Source: Gadus chalcogrammus (taxonomy: Eukaryota > Chordata > Actinopteri > Gadiformes > Gadidae). From it: a stretch of DNA of 64,000 nucleotides. Below are positions 23,041 through 32,530 of the stretch, in pieces (within the stretch, counting starts at the first letter, position 1; each line of letters starts with the position of its first letter). Under the pieces are notes generated by a model. The model had not been told where the DNA came from. It saw only the letters and a list, made by a program, of their open reading frames with translations, and did no database searches. The position numbers were made by a program, and so were the translations under genes. Location of the stretch: assembly GCF_026213295.1 (NCBI RefSeq), contig NC_079413.1, forward strand, positions 17,122,026 to 17,186,025. The letters are read 5' to 3'.

Positions 23041-23372
23041 GTATTTCAACATTACCCTTCGAATCAATAAACACAAAACGCCATCATGGTTACTGCTCTT
23101 GTATGTTCAAATGTCCGTAAAACAAGGACCGATAATAACCGCCAGCTACCATGCGCTGTAACCTTACCATAGTTACATGGATTACACTACTTACATAAAC
23201 TAATGCACAGACACACAGATTGTTACAGAATGACACCCCTCTCATTACCCATTTCCTCTACCCCACCGTAGCCAGCCAGTCACATTGAGTTTAAATCTCC
23301 TTACCTTTTCCAAATGTTCACCACTTTGCAAAGTTTGGAGAAATAACCACAATCAACGAGATCTAGATGTAG

Positions 23373-23455
23373 TGTCAGAAGTGGGATTCGAACACTCTCC
23401 TCCAGAGGAGACTACGACCTTAACGCAGCTCCTTAGACCGCGCGGCCATCCTGAC
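23373..23455 (-). pseudogene. tRNA-Leu-like with AAG anticodon (copy 38)
   Basis: Third block copy of the AAG form. Confidence 0.75.
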
Positions 23456-23798
23456 GTATGTCAACATACCCTTCGAATCAATAAAAACAACACACCATCA
23501 TGGTTACTGCTCTCGTATGTTTAAATGTCCGTAAAACATGGACCGATAATAAACCCCAGCTACCATGCGCTGTAACTTTACCATAGTTACATGGGTTACA
23601 CTACTTAAATAAACTAATGCACACGCACGCACACAGATTGAGACAGAATGACACGCAGACACCCATCTCATTAACCACTTCCACTACCCAACATTAGCCA
23701 GCAAGTCACTTTGAGTTTAAATCTCCTTACCTTTTCCAAATTTTCTCCATATTACTAAGTTTGAACAGATAATCACAATCAAGAAGATCCATATAACT

Positions 23799-23881
23799 TG
23801 TCAGAAGTGGGATTCGAAAGCACACCCCCATAGGACAATGCGACCTGAACGCAGCGCCTTAGACCGCTCGGCCATCCTGAC
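23799..23881 (-). pseudogene. tRNA-Leu(CAG)-like (copy 39)
   Basis: Third block copy of the 20149 form, sharing GAAAGCAC with 21974. Confidence 0.75.
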
Positions 23882-24224
23882 GTATTTCATCAAACCCTTC
23901 GAATCAATAAACACAAAACGCCATCATGGTTACTGCTCTCGTATGTTCAAATGTCCGTAAAACATGGACCGATAATAAACCCCAGCTACCATGCGCTGTA
24001 ACCTTACCATAGTTACATGGGTTACACTACTTAAATAAACTAATGCACACGCACGCACACAGATTGAGACAGAATGACACGCAGACACCCATCTCATTAA
24101 CCACTTCCACTACCCAACATTAGCCAGCAAGTCACTTTGAGTTTAAATCTCCTTACCTTTTCCAAATTTTCTCCATATTGCTAAGTTTGAACAGATAATC
24201 ACAATCAACAAGATCCATATAACT

Positions 24225-24307
24225 TGTCAGAAGTGGGATTCGAAACCACACCCCCATAGGACAATGCGACCTGAACGCAGCGCCTTAGACCGCTCGGCCA
24301 TCCTGAC
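24225..24307 (-). pseudogene. tRNA-Leu(CAG)-like in the extra unit (copy 40)
   Basis: Same altered variable arm but with GAAACCAC like 20149, so this extra 426-bp unit is not a plain copy of its immediate neighbour. Confidence 0.75.
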
Positions 24308-24592
24308 GTATTTCATCAAACCCTTCGAATCAATAAACACAAAACGCCATCATGGTTACTGCTCTCGTATGTTCAAATGTCCGTAAAACATGGACCGATA
24401 ATAAACCCCAGCTACCATGCGCTGTAACCTTACCATAGTTACATGGATTACACTACTTACATAAACTAATGCACAGACACGGACGTGCACACAAAGATTG
24501 AGACAGAAAGACACCCCTCTCATTACCCATTTCCACTACCCCACCGTAGCCAGCCAGTCACTTTGAGTTTAAATCTCCTTACCTTTTCCAAA

Positions 24593-24635
24593 TGCGACCT
24601 GAACGCAGCACCTTAGACCGCGCGGCCATCCTGAC
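24593..24635 (-). pseudogene. 5' half of tRNA-Leu(CAG) (copy 41)
   Basis: Third copy of the half-gene deletion form, immediately upstream of the full Harbinger. Confidence 0.9.
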
Positions 24636-25243
24636 GTATGTCATCATACCCTTCGAATCAATAAAAACAACACACCATCATGGTTACTGCTCTCGTATAT
24701 TCAAATGTCCGTACAACAAGGACCGATAATAAACCCCAGCTACCATGCGCTGTAACGTTACCATAGTTACATGGATTACACTACTTACATAAACTAATGC
24801 ACCGACACGGACGTGCAAACACACAGATTGAGACAGTGGCCCTCATTTATCAAACGAACGTAGAAATGAGCGCAAATCTGAACGCATGATTCATCTTACG
24901 ATAGGACCCACGTGAGATTTACGAAACCTTCGTATCACACCAATCCCAGCGTACGAAGGATCTTGGGGCCTCATGTACTAAGACTTGCGTGGATTTCATA
25001 CTAAAACTTGGCGTACGCCAAAACCAAGAAACTGTCTTACGCACAAATAAATTCAGATGTATCAAAGTGTGCGAACGCATGGATCCAAGCACGTTTCTTT
25101 TGTACATCTCAATCCACGTGGAATTGAGCGCACATGCCGAGGTGCCAAACTCCTCCCTGTCCACGCCCTCATTTGAATATGCAATTTCATTTAAATAGGC
25201 CTCTGGACCTGAGATTCACCTCGTAATCCGATCACCTGGCACC

Positions 25244-26039
25244 ATGAACAGAGGCAAAAAACGAAACTTCACGGAGTCTGAGCTCGAGATTTTGCTCCAC
25301 GAGGTAGAAATGCGCAAGCATATGCTATTTGGAACCCTGTCAACAGGGATAAATGCAAAACAAAAGAGAAGTGAGTGGGAGAGTGTTTGCGAGGCCGTCA
25401 ATGCAGTGGGGTCTCAGCAGCGCACACACTCTGAAATTAAAAAGAAGTGGTCAGACCCCAAGGTGGAGGTGAAGCGGAGGGTTTCTGCCCATCGCCGAAG
25501 CGTGACCGCAACAGGTGGGGGGACGGGAGTGGGGGAACTCTCCCCCTTCGATTTGAGAGTGGCCGCTTTGATCGGTGACACGGCTCTCACCGGAGTGGTG
25601 GGAGCCCATGAAGGGGACACCGATCATCCCCACGGTAAATATGCTGAAGTCATAAATGCTGTAATTATACTGGTCAATTGGCTGCTTGCAATACACATAA
25701 GTCGTGCGTAAAGATGCCAGGATATTAAAGACTTTGACTCGTGTTTATTAACTTACATTTTTTATTTTTGAATAGACAAGCAAGGAGAGGGCACGGATTG
25801 CTCCGTCGGCCCCGGCGTCTCCTCCGTCGGCCCCGGCGTCTCCTCCGTCGGCCCCGGCGTCTCCAGCGCCCTTCGGATTTGACCATTTGCGATGTCCTCT
25901 AACAACGCTAACGCAGCCATTCTTAAAACAATTTTCTTCATCCATTGCGCATGCTTTTATAGCCACCCATATAATTGCAAGGTGTGTTAATTGTTCATTA
26001 GTGTGTCTCTCCTTTTTCCATCAAAAAGATAATGCGCTT
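25244..26039 (+). CDS. Myb/SANT-like protein of Harbinger-B, two exons
   Basis: Exon 1 (25244-25634) starts MNRGKKRNFTESELEILLHE and contains a trihelix of Myb/SANT type with conserved Leu-Phe-Gly and Trp (EWESVCEAVNAV) up to KKKWSD, at residues ~8-75. In Harbinger elements this protein binds DNA and helps the nuclease enter the nucleus. A donor CACG/GTAAAT at 25635 and acceptor AATAG at 25771-25775 join codons in frame (Gly/Asp). Exon 2 has three copies of a 21-bp repeat (25804-25863). The tail runs into a MITE and stops at ~26039, so the native C-terminus is lost. Splicing is predicted, not shown. Confidence 0.7.
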
Positions 26040-26396
26040 TAAAATGATGCGCATCAAAAGTTAGTGCGACATATGTGATGGAAAAAGGGTTATATCGCTC
26101 TAACGCCGATTTTGTCGCACTAAGTTAATTCGCTCTGCAGAGGTGGTTTTGGGAAAGTTCTAGCGACATAAAAGTAATGGAAAACGGCTGAAGCGATATA
26201 GAATGTCGCGCATGCGCATTGACAACGGAAAATCATCTAGCGGGTTAGAAAAATGCGCTTCAACACGGGGCATTGTGACACAATTTTAATTCGCTATAAT
26301 CATTCTGTCGATGGAAAACCGTTTAGGCGCTTCTTATGTCGCTACAAATTAATTCGCTTTAAGAGTTAATTCGCTTAAAAATCTGATCGAAAAAGG
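26011..26396. mobile_element. Small MITE within Harbinger-B
   Basis: Ends CCTTTTTCCATCA and GATCGAAAAAGG are inverted with one mismatch. The interior repeats GATGGAAAA and TTAATTCGCT words in both orientations. No coding capacity. Exact borders are uncertain by a few bases. Confidence 0.6.
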
Positions 26397-26738
26397 ACTT
26401 CTGATGTGCATATCACTCTGATGAGTCATTGTTTTCACCTTTTTTCCCAGTTTCCCAGCGTCACCTCTAAGTGTCGCCAAAGGAACAATAGCTGTAGAAA
26501 CGTGCGTACGACAGCTCTGGAGCTGGCGTGGGGACCGCACATTTTTACGGTCATTTCACGTTTTGTACATCTGAACGTGAGCGTGGAAAAGGACGTACGC
26601 CACGTTTTTGTGCGTACGCAACCTTAGTACATGAGGCCCCTGGTGTTGATAAATACGGCGGCTGAGATTGATCGTAATGAACGTGATACGCCCATATAAA
26701 AGCACGTCTTCAGAAGTCTCGCCCCCAACTTTTACGAC

Positions 26739-27170
26739 ATGGAGAAACGTCCAACGGTAAAATAGAGGAATTTTTCCGAGACCCAAATGGAGACGCTCGG
26801 GTCACTGGTGGATGCGAACCGTCTGGTTTTATTTGGTAGCCTAAAAGCTGGCATTAAAGGCCAGCAAAAGAATGCTATATGGAAGGAAATAACTGTTGCA
26901 GTGAATATTGTTTCCAATGTTCGTCGGGCTACGGAAGAGGTTTGTTAATTAAATTAATTAAATAATAAATTAAATGTACAACTTCTGTTATCCAGCTTAA
27001 AACATTTCACATATATGCTATTGTTTGCATTCCGTTAAAGTTATTTAATTCCGAATAAGGTGAAGAAAAAATGGTCCGACATGAAGCTCATCACCAAAAA
27101 ACGTGTTGCGGCTGTGAAGCCGGCCAAGCAAGAAACGGGAGGAGGCCGGTGCAGTGCGACTGCAGCGTAA
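26739..27170 (+). pseudogene. Myb/SANT-like gene of Harbinger-A, broken
   Basis: Exon 1 (26739-26939) encodes a Met start, a TAG stop after eight codons, then RNFSETQMETLGSLVDANRL and FGSLKAGIKGQQKNAIWKEI, colinear with the Myb domain of Harbinger-B. A donor GTTTGT at 26940 and acceptor ATAAG ending at 27059 lead to exon 2, starting VKKKWSDMKLITKKRVAAVK. The early stop and a stop near 27170 make it non-functional. Confidence 0.75.
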
Positions 27171-27770
27171 CTCACCGAGATGACTCTGACCATGTAGTGC
27201 GCCCTGATGTAGACGATGCCCAACGTTGCTATTTTGGAAAATAAAAGAATCGTGCGTGCCCCCAGGCCATCGGGCTACCATGTTCAGGATTGACATTCTG
27301 GCATCGCAAATAATCGGAACATTAACTGAATGGTAGCTTTTGCGGTTGATGTACGCTTAATCATTAATAGATGGTGGCTTCATACGCACATGGGTACAAT
27401 CAACCGCACCAATCACATTTGGAAACATAGCAATAGCATAAAAATCCCGTTTGATTCCAGTTTGCTGATCGTTAGTGTATGGAATTTAATATAACGTTCA
27501 GAGAGGGACAGTATAGCTGCCAAAACTGCTGGCATGGTTCGGATACTTGGCTGGGAAATACCAGACCTGTCCCCGATCTCCCGCTGAAAGGTCCCGGTGG
27601 CCAAAAACCCCAAGGTAGAGCACACCTGCACTGGCACAGGTATTGCGTTTAGACGCCTAGTTTCTCGCCTTAACTGTGGCTCCAAAGCATTGCATAGCTC
27701 CATTAGGAGATGCCTTGGGAGACGAAAACGACTCAAGAGCCATTCATCGCTCTCGAAAAACTCTCTCTCG
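27045..27770 (-). pseudogene. HARBI1-like: HARBI1-like Harbinger nuclease, broken
   Basis: From 27736 leftward the frame reads SRFRLPRHLLMELCNALEPQ, then the helix-turn-helix-like part REIGDRSGISQPSIRTMPAV. It continues with the first catalytic Asp in GAVDCTHVRM (near 27385) and, in another frame, RWPGGTHDSFIF with the second Asp (near 27260). There is a frameshift in the N-terminal region, another before the first Asp, and an in-frame stop just after PPSIND. The C-terminal third with the catalytic Glu is absent. Confidence 0.8.
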
Positions 27771-28300
27771 TCTTAGACGCGCGTTGAGGTCCTCTAACAG
27801 CCAGATCTGCCATTGCTGCGACTCGACCACCTATTTGGCAAAGCTCCTGTTTATATAGACAGCTGAATAAACATTTCACCTGTCACATTCTAATTATTTT
27901 CATAGCAATACTGTTTTTAATTAGGGCTGACTTGTTTGTAATTGTTTGAACGGCTGGGCTAATTCCAATTTATTTAGTAATTAATACAGATGTGCAACAT
28001 GGGCTACTTGTGCTGCTCTATTCATCAGTGAAATACCCGTGTGTTGCGCCAAAAAAACTTGCGTACACGAGCTCAGACCTGACGTGAGATTTCATCGCAG
28101 CCTGCGCTCACGTTCAAATTGATAAATGCCAAGCTCAACGTTGAAATGAGCGTAGGCTAGATCCATTTTACGCACGTTTTCTGTCGTACGCTCGTTTGAT
28201 AAATGATGGCCATTGAGTTTAAATCTCCATACCTTTTCCAAATGTTCTCCATATTACAAAGTTTGAACAGATAATCACAATCAACGAGATCCAAATGTAA

Positions 28301-28383
28301 TGTCAGAAGTGGGATTCGAACCCACGCCTCCAGGGGAGACTGCGACCTGAACGCAGCGCCTTAGACCGCTCGGCCATCCTGAC
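28301..28383 (-). tRNA. tRNA-Leu-CAG: tRNA-Leu(CAG), copy 42
   Basis: Body identical to 14099-14181 with perfect A and B boxes and all stems paired. The flank has ATTTGG rather than TTTT downstream. First complete copy after the nested Harbinger. Confidence 0.93.
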
Positions 28384-28702
28384 GTATTTCATCAGACCTT
28401 TCGAATCAATCAACACAAAACGCCATCATGGTTACTGCTCTCGTATGTTCAAATGTCCGTAAAAGAAGGACCGATATTAATAAACCCCAGCTACCATGCG
28501 CTGTAGCCTTACCATAGTTACATGGATTACACTACTTACATAAACGAATGCACAGACACAATGACACCCCTCTCATTACCCATTTCCTCTACCCCACCGT
28601 AGCCAGCCAGTCACTTTGAGTTTAAATCTCCTTAACTTTACAAATGTTCTCCATTTTACAAAGATTGAACAGATAATCACAATAATCGAGATCTAGATGT
28701 AG

Positions 28703-28785
28703 TGTCAGAAGTGGGATTCGAACCCGGGCCTCTAGAGGAGACTGCGACCTGAACGCAGCACCGTAGACCACGCGGCCATCCTGAC
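28703..28785 (-). pseudogene. tRNA-Leu(CAG)-like, copy 43
   Basis: Full length, CAG retained, but with several changes in D arm and variable arm, including loss of A14. Confidence 0.7.
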
Positions 28786-29120
28786 GTATTTCATCACACC
28801 CTTCGAATCAATAAAAACAACACACCATCAAGGTTACTGCTCTCGTATGTTTAAATGTCCGTAAAACAAGGACCGATAATAAACCCGAGCTACCATGCGC
28901 TGTAACGTTACCATAGTTACATGGGATACACTAATTACATAAACTAATGCACACACACGCACACAGATTGAGACAGAGAGACACTCCTCTCATTTCCAAT
29001 TTCCACTACCCCACCGTAGCCAGCCAGTCACTTTGAGTCTAAAACTCCTTACCTTTTCCAAATGTTCCCCATATTACAAAGTTTGAACAGATAATCACAA
29101 TCAACAAGATCCAATTGTAT

Positions 29121-29219
29121 TGTCAGAAGTGGGATTCGAACCCACGCCTATAGAGGAGACACCTCCAGAGGTAAATACGACCTGAACGCGGCGCCTTAGA
29201 CTGCTCGGCCATCCAGAAG
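29121..29219 (-). pseudogene. tRNA-Leu(CAG)-like with internal insertion (copy 44)
   Basis: 99 nt. The variable arm contains a duplicated stretch (TAGAGGAGACACCTCCAGAGG on the plus strand, partly repeated) and the acceptor 5' strand is changed to TTCTGGAT. Confidence 0.8.
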
Positions 29220-29307
29220 AATTTCATATTGCTGTTAGAATCAAGAAACACATTACACCATCATGGTTAAACTGCTCTTGTGTGTTCAAATGTCCGTAAA
29301 GAGACTG

Positions 29308-29827
29308 AAGGCCGATTTAGGGTTGTTTTAGACGCAGAGACGTAAGCACGTAATTTACACAAGGGACTTGTTTTAGACAAGTTTTGATTTACGGTTCCTT
29401 TAAGATTCCTTAAGGATTGCGCGTGTTGCAAGGGGATTCTCCGCCAGAACAGTAGGGGGAGCAACGAACGAATCTGTGGGCGTGGAAGTGGAAATCGCTG
29501 GCTTGTTTCTATTTATAATTATCATAATTCGTTCTTGTGTTTTCTTCTTCTCCTTCTTCAAAATTCTTCATTCGCTTCTGTCACGGCCTTTTAAAAATGG
29601 CGCTATTATGCTGTAAAACCGGAAATGTGAGACTCCTGAAAGGATGTGGTTAGCTGGCCAATCACAATCTTTGCGAGCTGCGTAGGGCCGTAGTGTTTTA
29701 GTCGCATAGTCAGGAATTTTGGCCGACGCACTTAAGCACGTAAGGGGGGATATTTTACCGCGCAAGGGGGGGTTATGTATCTTACGTGCTTACGCGTTAC
29801 GTCTAAAACAGAGCATATATCGGCCTT
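29308..29827. mobile_element. MITE with AAGGCCGAT ends (520 bp)
   Basis: Inverted ends: AAGGCCGATTTAGGG...TTTTAGACG at left and CGTCTAAAAC...ATCGGCCTT at right, with GTAAGCACGTAA repeated inside both ends. It interrupts an array spacer. End fragments of the same family lie at 38350-38637. No target duplication could be confirmed. Confidence 0.8.
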
Positions 29828-29982
29828 GAGGCAGAAAGACACACAGACACCGCTATCATTACACATTTCCACTACCCCAACGTAGTTTGTCACTTTGAGT
29901 TTAAACCTCCTTACCTTTTCCAAATGTTCTCCATATTACAAAGTTTGAACAGATAATCACAATCAACGAGATCCAATAGGCG

Positions 29983-30065
29983 TGTCAGAAGTGGGCTTCG
30001 AACCCACACCTCCAGAGGAGACTGCGACCTGAACGCAGCGCCTTAGACCGCCCGGCCATCCTGAC
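29983..30065 (-). pseudogene. tRNA-Leu(CAG)-like, copy 45
   Basis: Full length with paired T stem and CAG. The universal A14 is G (GGCCGGGCGG), and T60 is G. Confidence 0.7.
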
Positions 30066-30481
30066 GTATTTCATCATACCCTTCGAATCAATAAACTAGG
30101 GCTGTCAAAATTAATGCGTTAACGCAGGGTGATTATTTTGTGGAATTAACGCGTTAATTTCTTTAACGCATTAACGCATGCGCAAAATGACCCGCCCAAT
30201 GTTTCCCACTCTGCACTTGTCGCCGCTATTTGCCGCCGCTATTTGCCGCTCTAGAGTTTTGGCTGAGACACAAGATGGATACAGAACCAAAATAAGTTGT
30301 TGGCCCTCTGGATGGAAAGTTTGAATATAAAAAAAACAAAGATGGAACACCGAAGCACTTCCAGCCTAAAATACCATATCAACGCTAAGCATGCGTTTGT
30401 CGGCGCTTCAAGTTCTGGGGCAAGACCAGGGGGCTTGCTTCAGACAACGCTCACGAAGGCCGTGCATTAAGTAAGTCTTTT

Positions 30482-30839
30482 TCTGAGAACTTGACCCAAA
30501 AAATTGCCAAATGGATTGCAAAAGACAGTCGGCTGATTAATATTGTCGAGGACAAGGGCCTCGCGGAAGTGTTACAAGTTGCTTCACGCGACGCATTCTA
30601 CAAGCCACCGTCAAGAGGCACAGTAATGACTAAAATCCACGACCTCTACAAAACGGAAAAGAAAAAGAAAGAAGAGGATTTGGCTGTAGCTGACTATGTC
30701 GCCCTCGCAGGAGACCACTGGACCTCTGTGAGTAACAACAATTACCTGGGTGTAACTGCACATCGTATCACTAAAACATGGGAACTGAAGTCGTTTGCAC
30801 TAACTACAATGAAAACAGAAGAGCGTCACTTTGCAGAAG
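30482..30839 (+). pseudogene. hAT (ZBED-like) transposase, N-terminal part
   Basis: The frame reads KIAKWIAKDSRLINIVEDKG, then DAFYKPPSRGTVMTKIHDLY and DYVALAGDHWTSVSNNNYLG, ending TEERHFAEV. The LAGDHWTSVSN region is the hAT core with the first catalytic Asp. The BED finger expected upstream is only a frameshifted relic (KYKNKDGTP-like text near 30325-30400). The frame is cut at 30840 by an LTR. Confidence 0.85.
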
Positions 30840-31227
30840 TGTTACGACCCCTCCCTTTCGGCAGCTGATTACTTCCTGCAGGAGTTGGCTGAAAGGGAGG
30901 GTCGTTAGGGCAAGTTGCTCACACCTGGCTAGGCCTCTACCCAAGGTGATATAAGCCAGCCTGGTCTCATTGTCTCTCTCTCCCCTAGGCTCCACGCTGC
31001 TACAGGTTGTTGGTTCTTGGTTCTTTTGTTGGCTTCCTTTTACACTCAACAGCAGCACACACGTCTCACTCATCCATGCACTACATTCACCACTGATGCC
31101 ACTACTCTCCACACCTCATGCTATTGGTAGATACGATTGTTTAAGTTATAATAAAACCTTTTCATTTATCACTTTCAACCTGACTTGTCTCCCCTCCTTG
31201 TCACATATGCTGAGCCAGTTTGTGACA
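30840..31227 (+). mobile_element. 5' LTR of a Gypsy-type retrotransposon (388 bp)
   Basis: Starts TGTTACGACC and ends TTTGTGACA, with a TATAAG-type box near 30950 and AATAAA at 31150-31155. It is followed after 2 bases by a perfect primer-binding site. No second LTR was found, because the 3' half of the element is deleted. Confidence 0.85.
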
Positions 31228-31229
31228 AG

Positions 31230-31247
31230 TGGGGGCTCGTCCGGGAT
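31230..31247 (+). promoter_or_regulatory. tRNA-Pro primer-binding site
   Basis: TGGGGGCTCGTCCGGGAT is the 18-nt complement of the 3' end of tRNA-Pro, the usual primer for minus-strand synthesis in many Gypsy-like elements and gammaretroviruses. Confidence 0.9.
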
Positions 31248-31868
31248 CAATTTACTAGGATTAAAATAGCTTGAATTTTGACTACTGGTAAATTGGCCCG
31301 GTTTAGGTTGGTGTGTGCTTCCTCCTCTTGCAGACAATGGTTTTTGGTTTGCTTTGTTGGAGTGTACACTACTTGTTGTTGGACATAGCTGACTGTGCTG
31401 TGGTTAATCATCAACTGTTCTGGGAGGGGAAATGTCAGGTTGTTGTCAGTGCTGGTTATTTCTTGTAGGAAATTAAAGGAGAGGTATTTGGTCCATTTCT
31501 GTTTGTGGTGAAGGTGATTAGATTTGACTGGGGCTTTGCGGTTAGCCCTACCTGGGGTATGTTGGTATCTGTTGGAGCAGGAGTTTCTACCCCCTGTTAG
31601 GTTTGGTAGCGGGTTCCTCTAGGGGACTCGTGGTGATCAATTTAGGTGGCGGCGAAGGTGGGTAGAGCTATTAGCTCGGGAGCACCTCTAGGGTTGGGAG
31701 AGGGTTTCCAGTCCTCTGGTTGCCTTCTTCACACCGCTGGTTTCGCGTGCATAAGTACCCCCCACCATTAACTACACGAAGACTAGGGCAAGTTAGTTAG
31801 CTAGTTTTAATGGTTGTAGTTAACATCAGGATAGGGGTGGGGCTCCTGTTCATCTGTTACCTCAGGTT

Positions 31869-32483
31869 TTGGGTTTTCGGCGTGTCTCAGCCAAGAGTTG
31901 TAACTTGTTAGGCTGGTTTGTTTTTGAGGATGGCTTCCCTGGTGGAGAGTTCATCCAGGAACCTTCACAGGCTTTGCTAGAGCAGTGCACTAAAGAACAA
32001 CTTCTTAGGATAGCAGAGCACTATGAGGTTGACATTCCAGATAAGAAGTTAAAGGAGAGTGTGAAGACCTGCTTAAGGGATGGTCTGTTTGAGGCTGGAG
32101 TTTTGTGCTGGCAGCCAGTTAGCAGTCCAGTGACTAGTGTAGTGCCTAATCCTGGAGCTCTAACATTTGAACAACAGAAGGAGTTGCTGCAGTTGCAGTT
32201 AAAACAGCAGTTAGAGTTGGAGAGGTTGAAATCTGAAAAGGAAGTAGAGTTGGAAACTATAAAGCATAAAACTGAGTGTGCCAAGTTGGAAATGCAACAG
32301 CATCAACTACAGCTGGTAAGAGAGGGTAAACTTTCAGATATGGGGAGAGCGGATAGTTTTGAGGCCTCAGGGGGCAAGTCCCAGGGTGACCTGGTTAATA
32401 ATCTCCGCCTGCTTCCCAGGTTTAGTGAGTCTGATCCAGATTCATTTTTTTCTCTGTTTGAGAGGATAGCAGACCAGATGTAG
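31869..32483 (+). pseudogene. Gypsy-type Gag, N-terminal part
   Basis: The frame contains EQCTKEQLLRIAEHYEVDIP, a Gln/Glu/Lys-rich coiled coil (residues ~100-150, QQKELLQLQLKQQLELERLK), and LPRFSESDPDSFFSLFERIA, a hallmark of vertebrate Gypsy Gag. It stops shortly after at a TAG, then continues recognisably (MLLQCVLTGRAQ) until the hAT insertion near 32531. Protease, RT, integrase and 3' LTR are missing. The true start codon is uncertain. Confidence 0.8.
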
Positions 32484-32530
32484 ACAGAACGATGCTGTTA
32501 CAGTGTGTTCTGACTGGAAGGGCCCAGGAG

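Larger units (their letters stand above)
19366..25266. repeat. Higher-order triplication: 1825-bp block (third copy +426 bp)
   Basis: Landmarks recur with a spacing of 1825 bp: 19366/21191/23016, 19723/21548/23373 and 20149/21974/23799. The Harbinger left end lies at 20761, 22586 and 24837; the last step is 2251 bp because one extra 426-bp tRNA unit (copy at 24225) is present. The first two blocks stop in codon 8 of the Harbinger Myb gene and join directly to the middle of a tRNA gene; the third runs on into the whole Harbinger. Confidence 0.95.
24965..26640. mobile_element. Inner PIF/Harbinger-like element (Harbinger-B)
   Basis: Termini GGGGCCTCATGTACTAAG and CTTAGTACATGAGGCCCC are perfect inverted copies of 18 bp. 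It encodes only a Myb/SANT-like protein (25244-26039) and no nuclease, so it is probably non-autonomous. A further small MITE (26011-26396) interrupts it. Confidence 0.85.
24837..28212. mobile_element. Outer PIF/Harbinger transposon (Harbinger-A)
   Basis: The left end TGGCCCTCATTTATCAAACG is mirrored by CGTTTGATAAATGATGGCCA at the right. It carries the two proteins typical of the superfamily: a Myb/SANT-like gene (26739-27170, plus) and a HARBI1-like nuclease (27045-27770, minus), convergent and both damaged. A second Harbinger (24965-26640) sits inside it. A target duplication could not be fixed. Confidence 0.85.
5926..30096 (-). repeat. Tandem array of tRNA-Leu(CAG) units
   Basis: The repeat unit is about 414-428 bp and contains one minus-strand tRNA-Leu gene plus a spacer. 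Spacer landmarks include CATCATGGTTACTGCTC, CCGATAATAAACCCCAGC, CACTTTGAGTTTAAA and TTTTCCAAATGTTCTCCAT. Units differ by point changes, by shared deletions and by alternative spacer types, so the array has been expanded in blocks. It is interrupted by transposons at 7856-8140, 16456-17448, 24837-28212 and 29308-29827, and broken off by the hAT at 30097. All copies point the same way. Confidence 0.95.

Noticed and set aside
20843..25198. Repeated 81- and 69-codon frames at 20843, 22668, 24919 and their opposite strand
   Set aside because: They lie in Harbinger terminal sequence and recur only because the 1825-bp block was duplicated.
5926..30096. Regular repeat-spacer pattern suggesting a CRISPR array
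   Set aside because: The conserved part is an 83-nt tRNA with homologous, not unique, spacers of ~335 bp; there are no cas-like genes and the DNA is eukaryotic.
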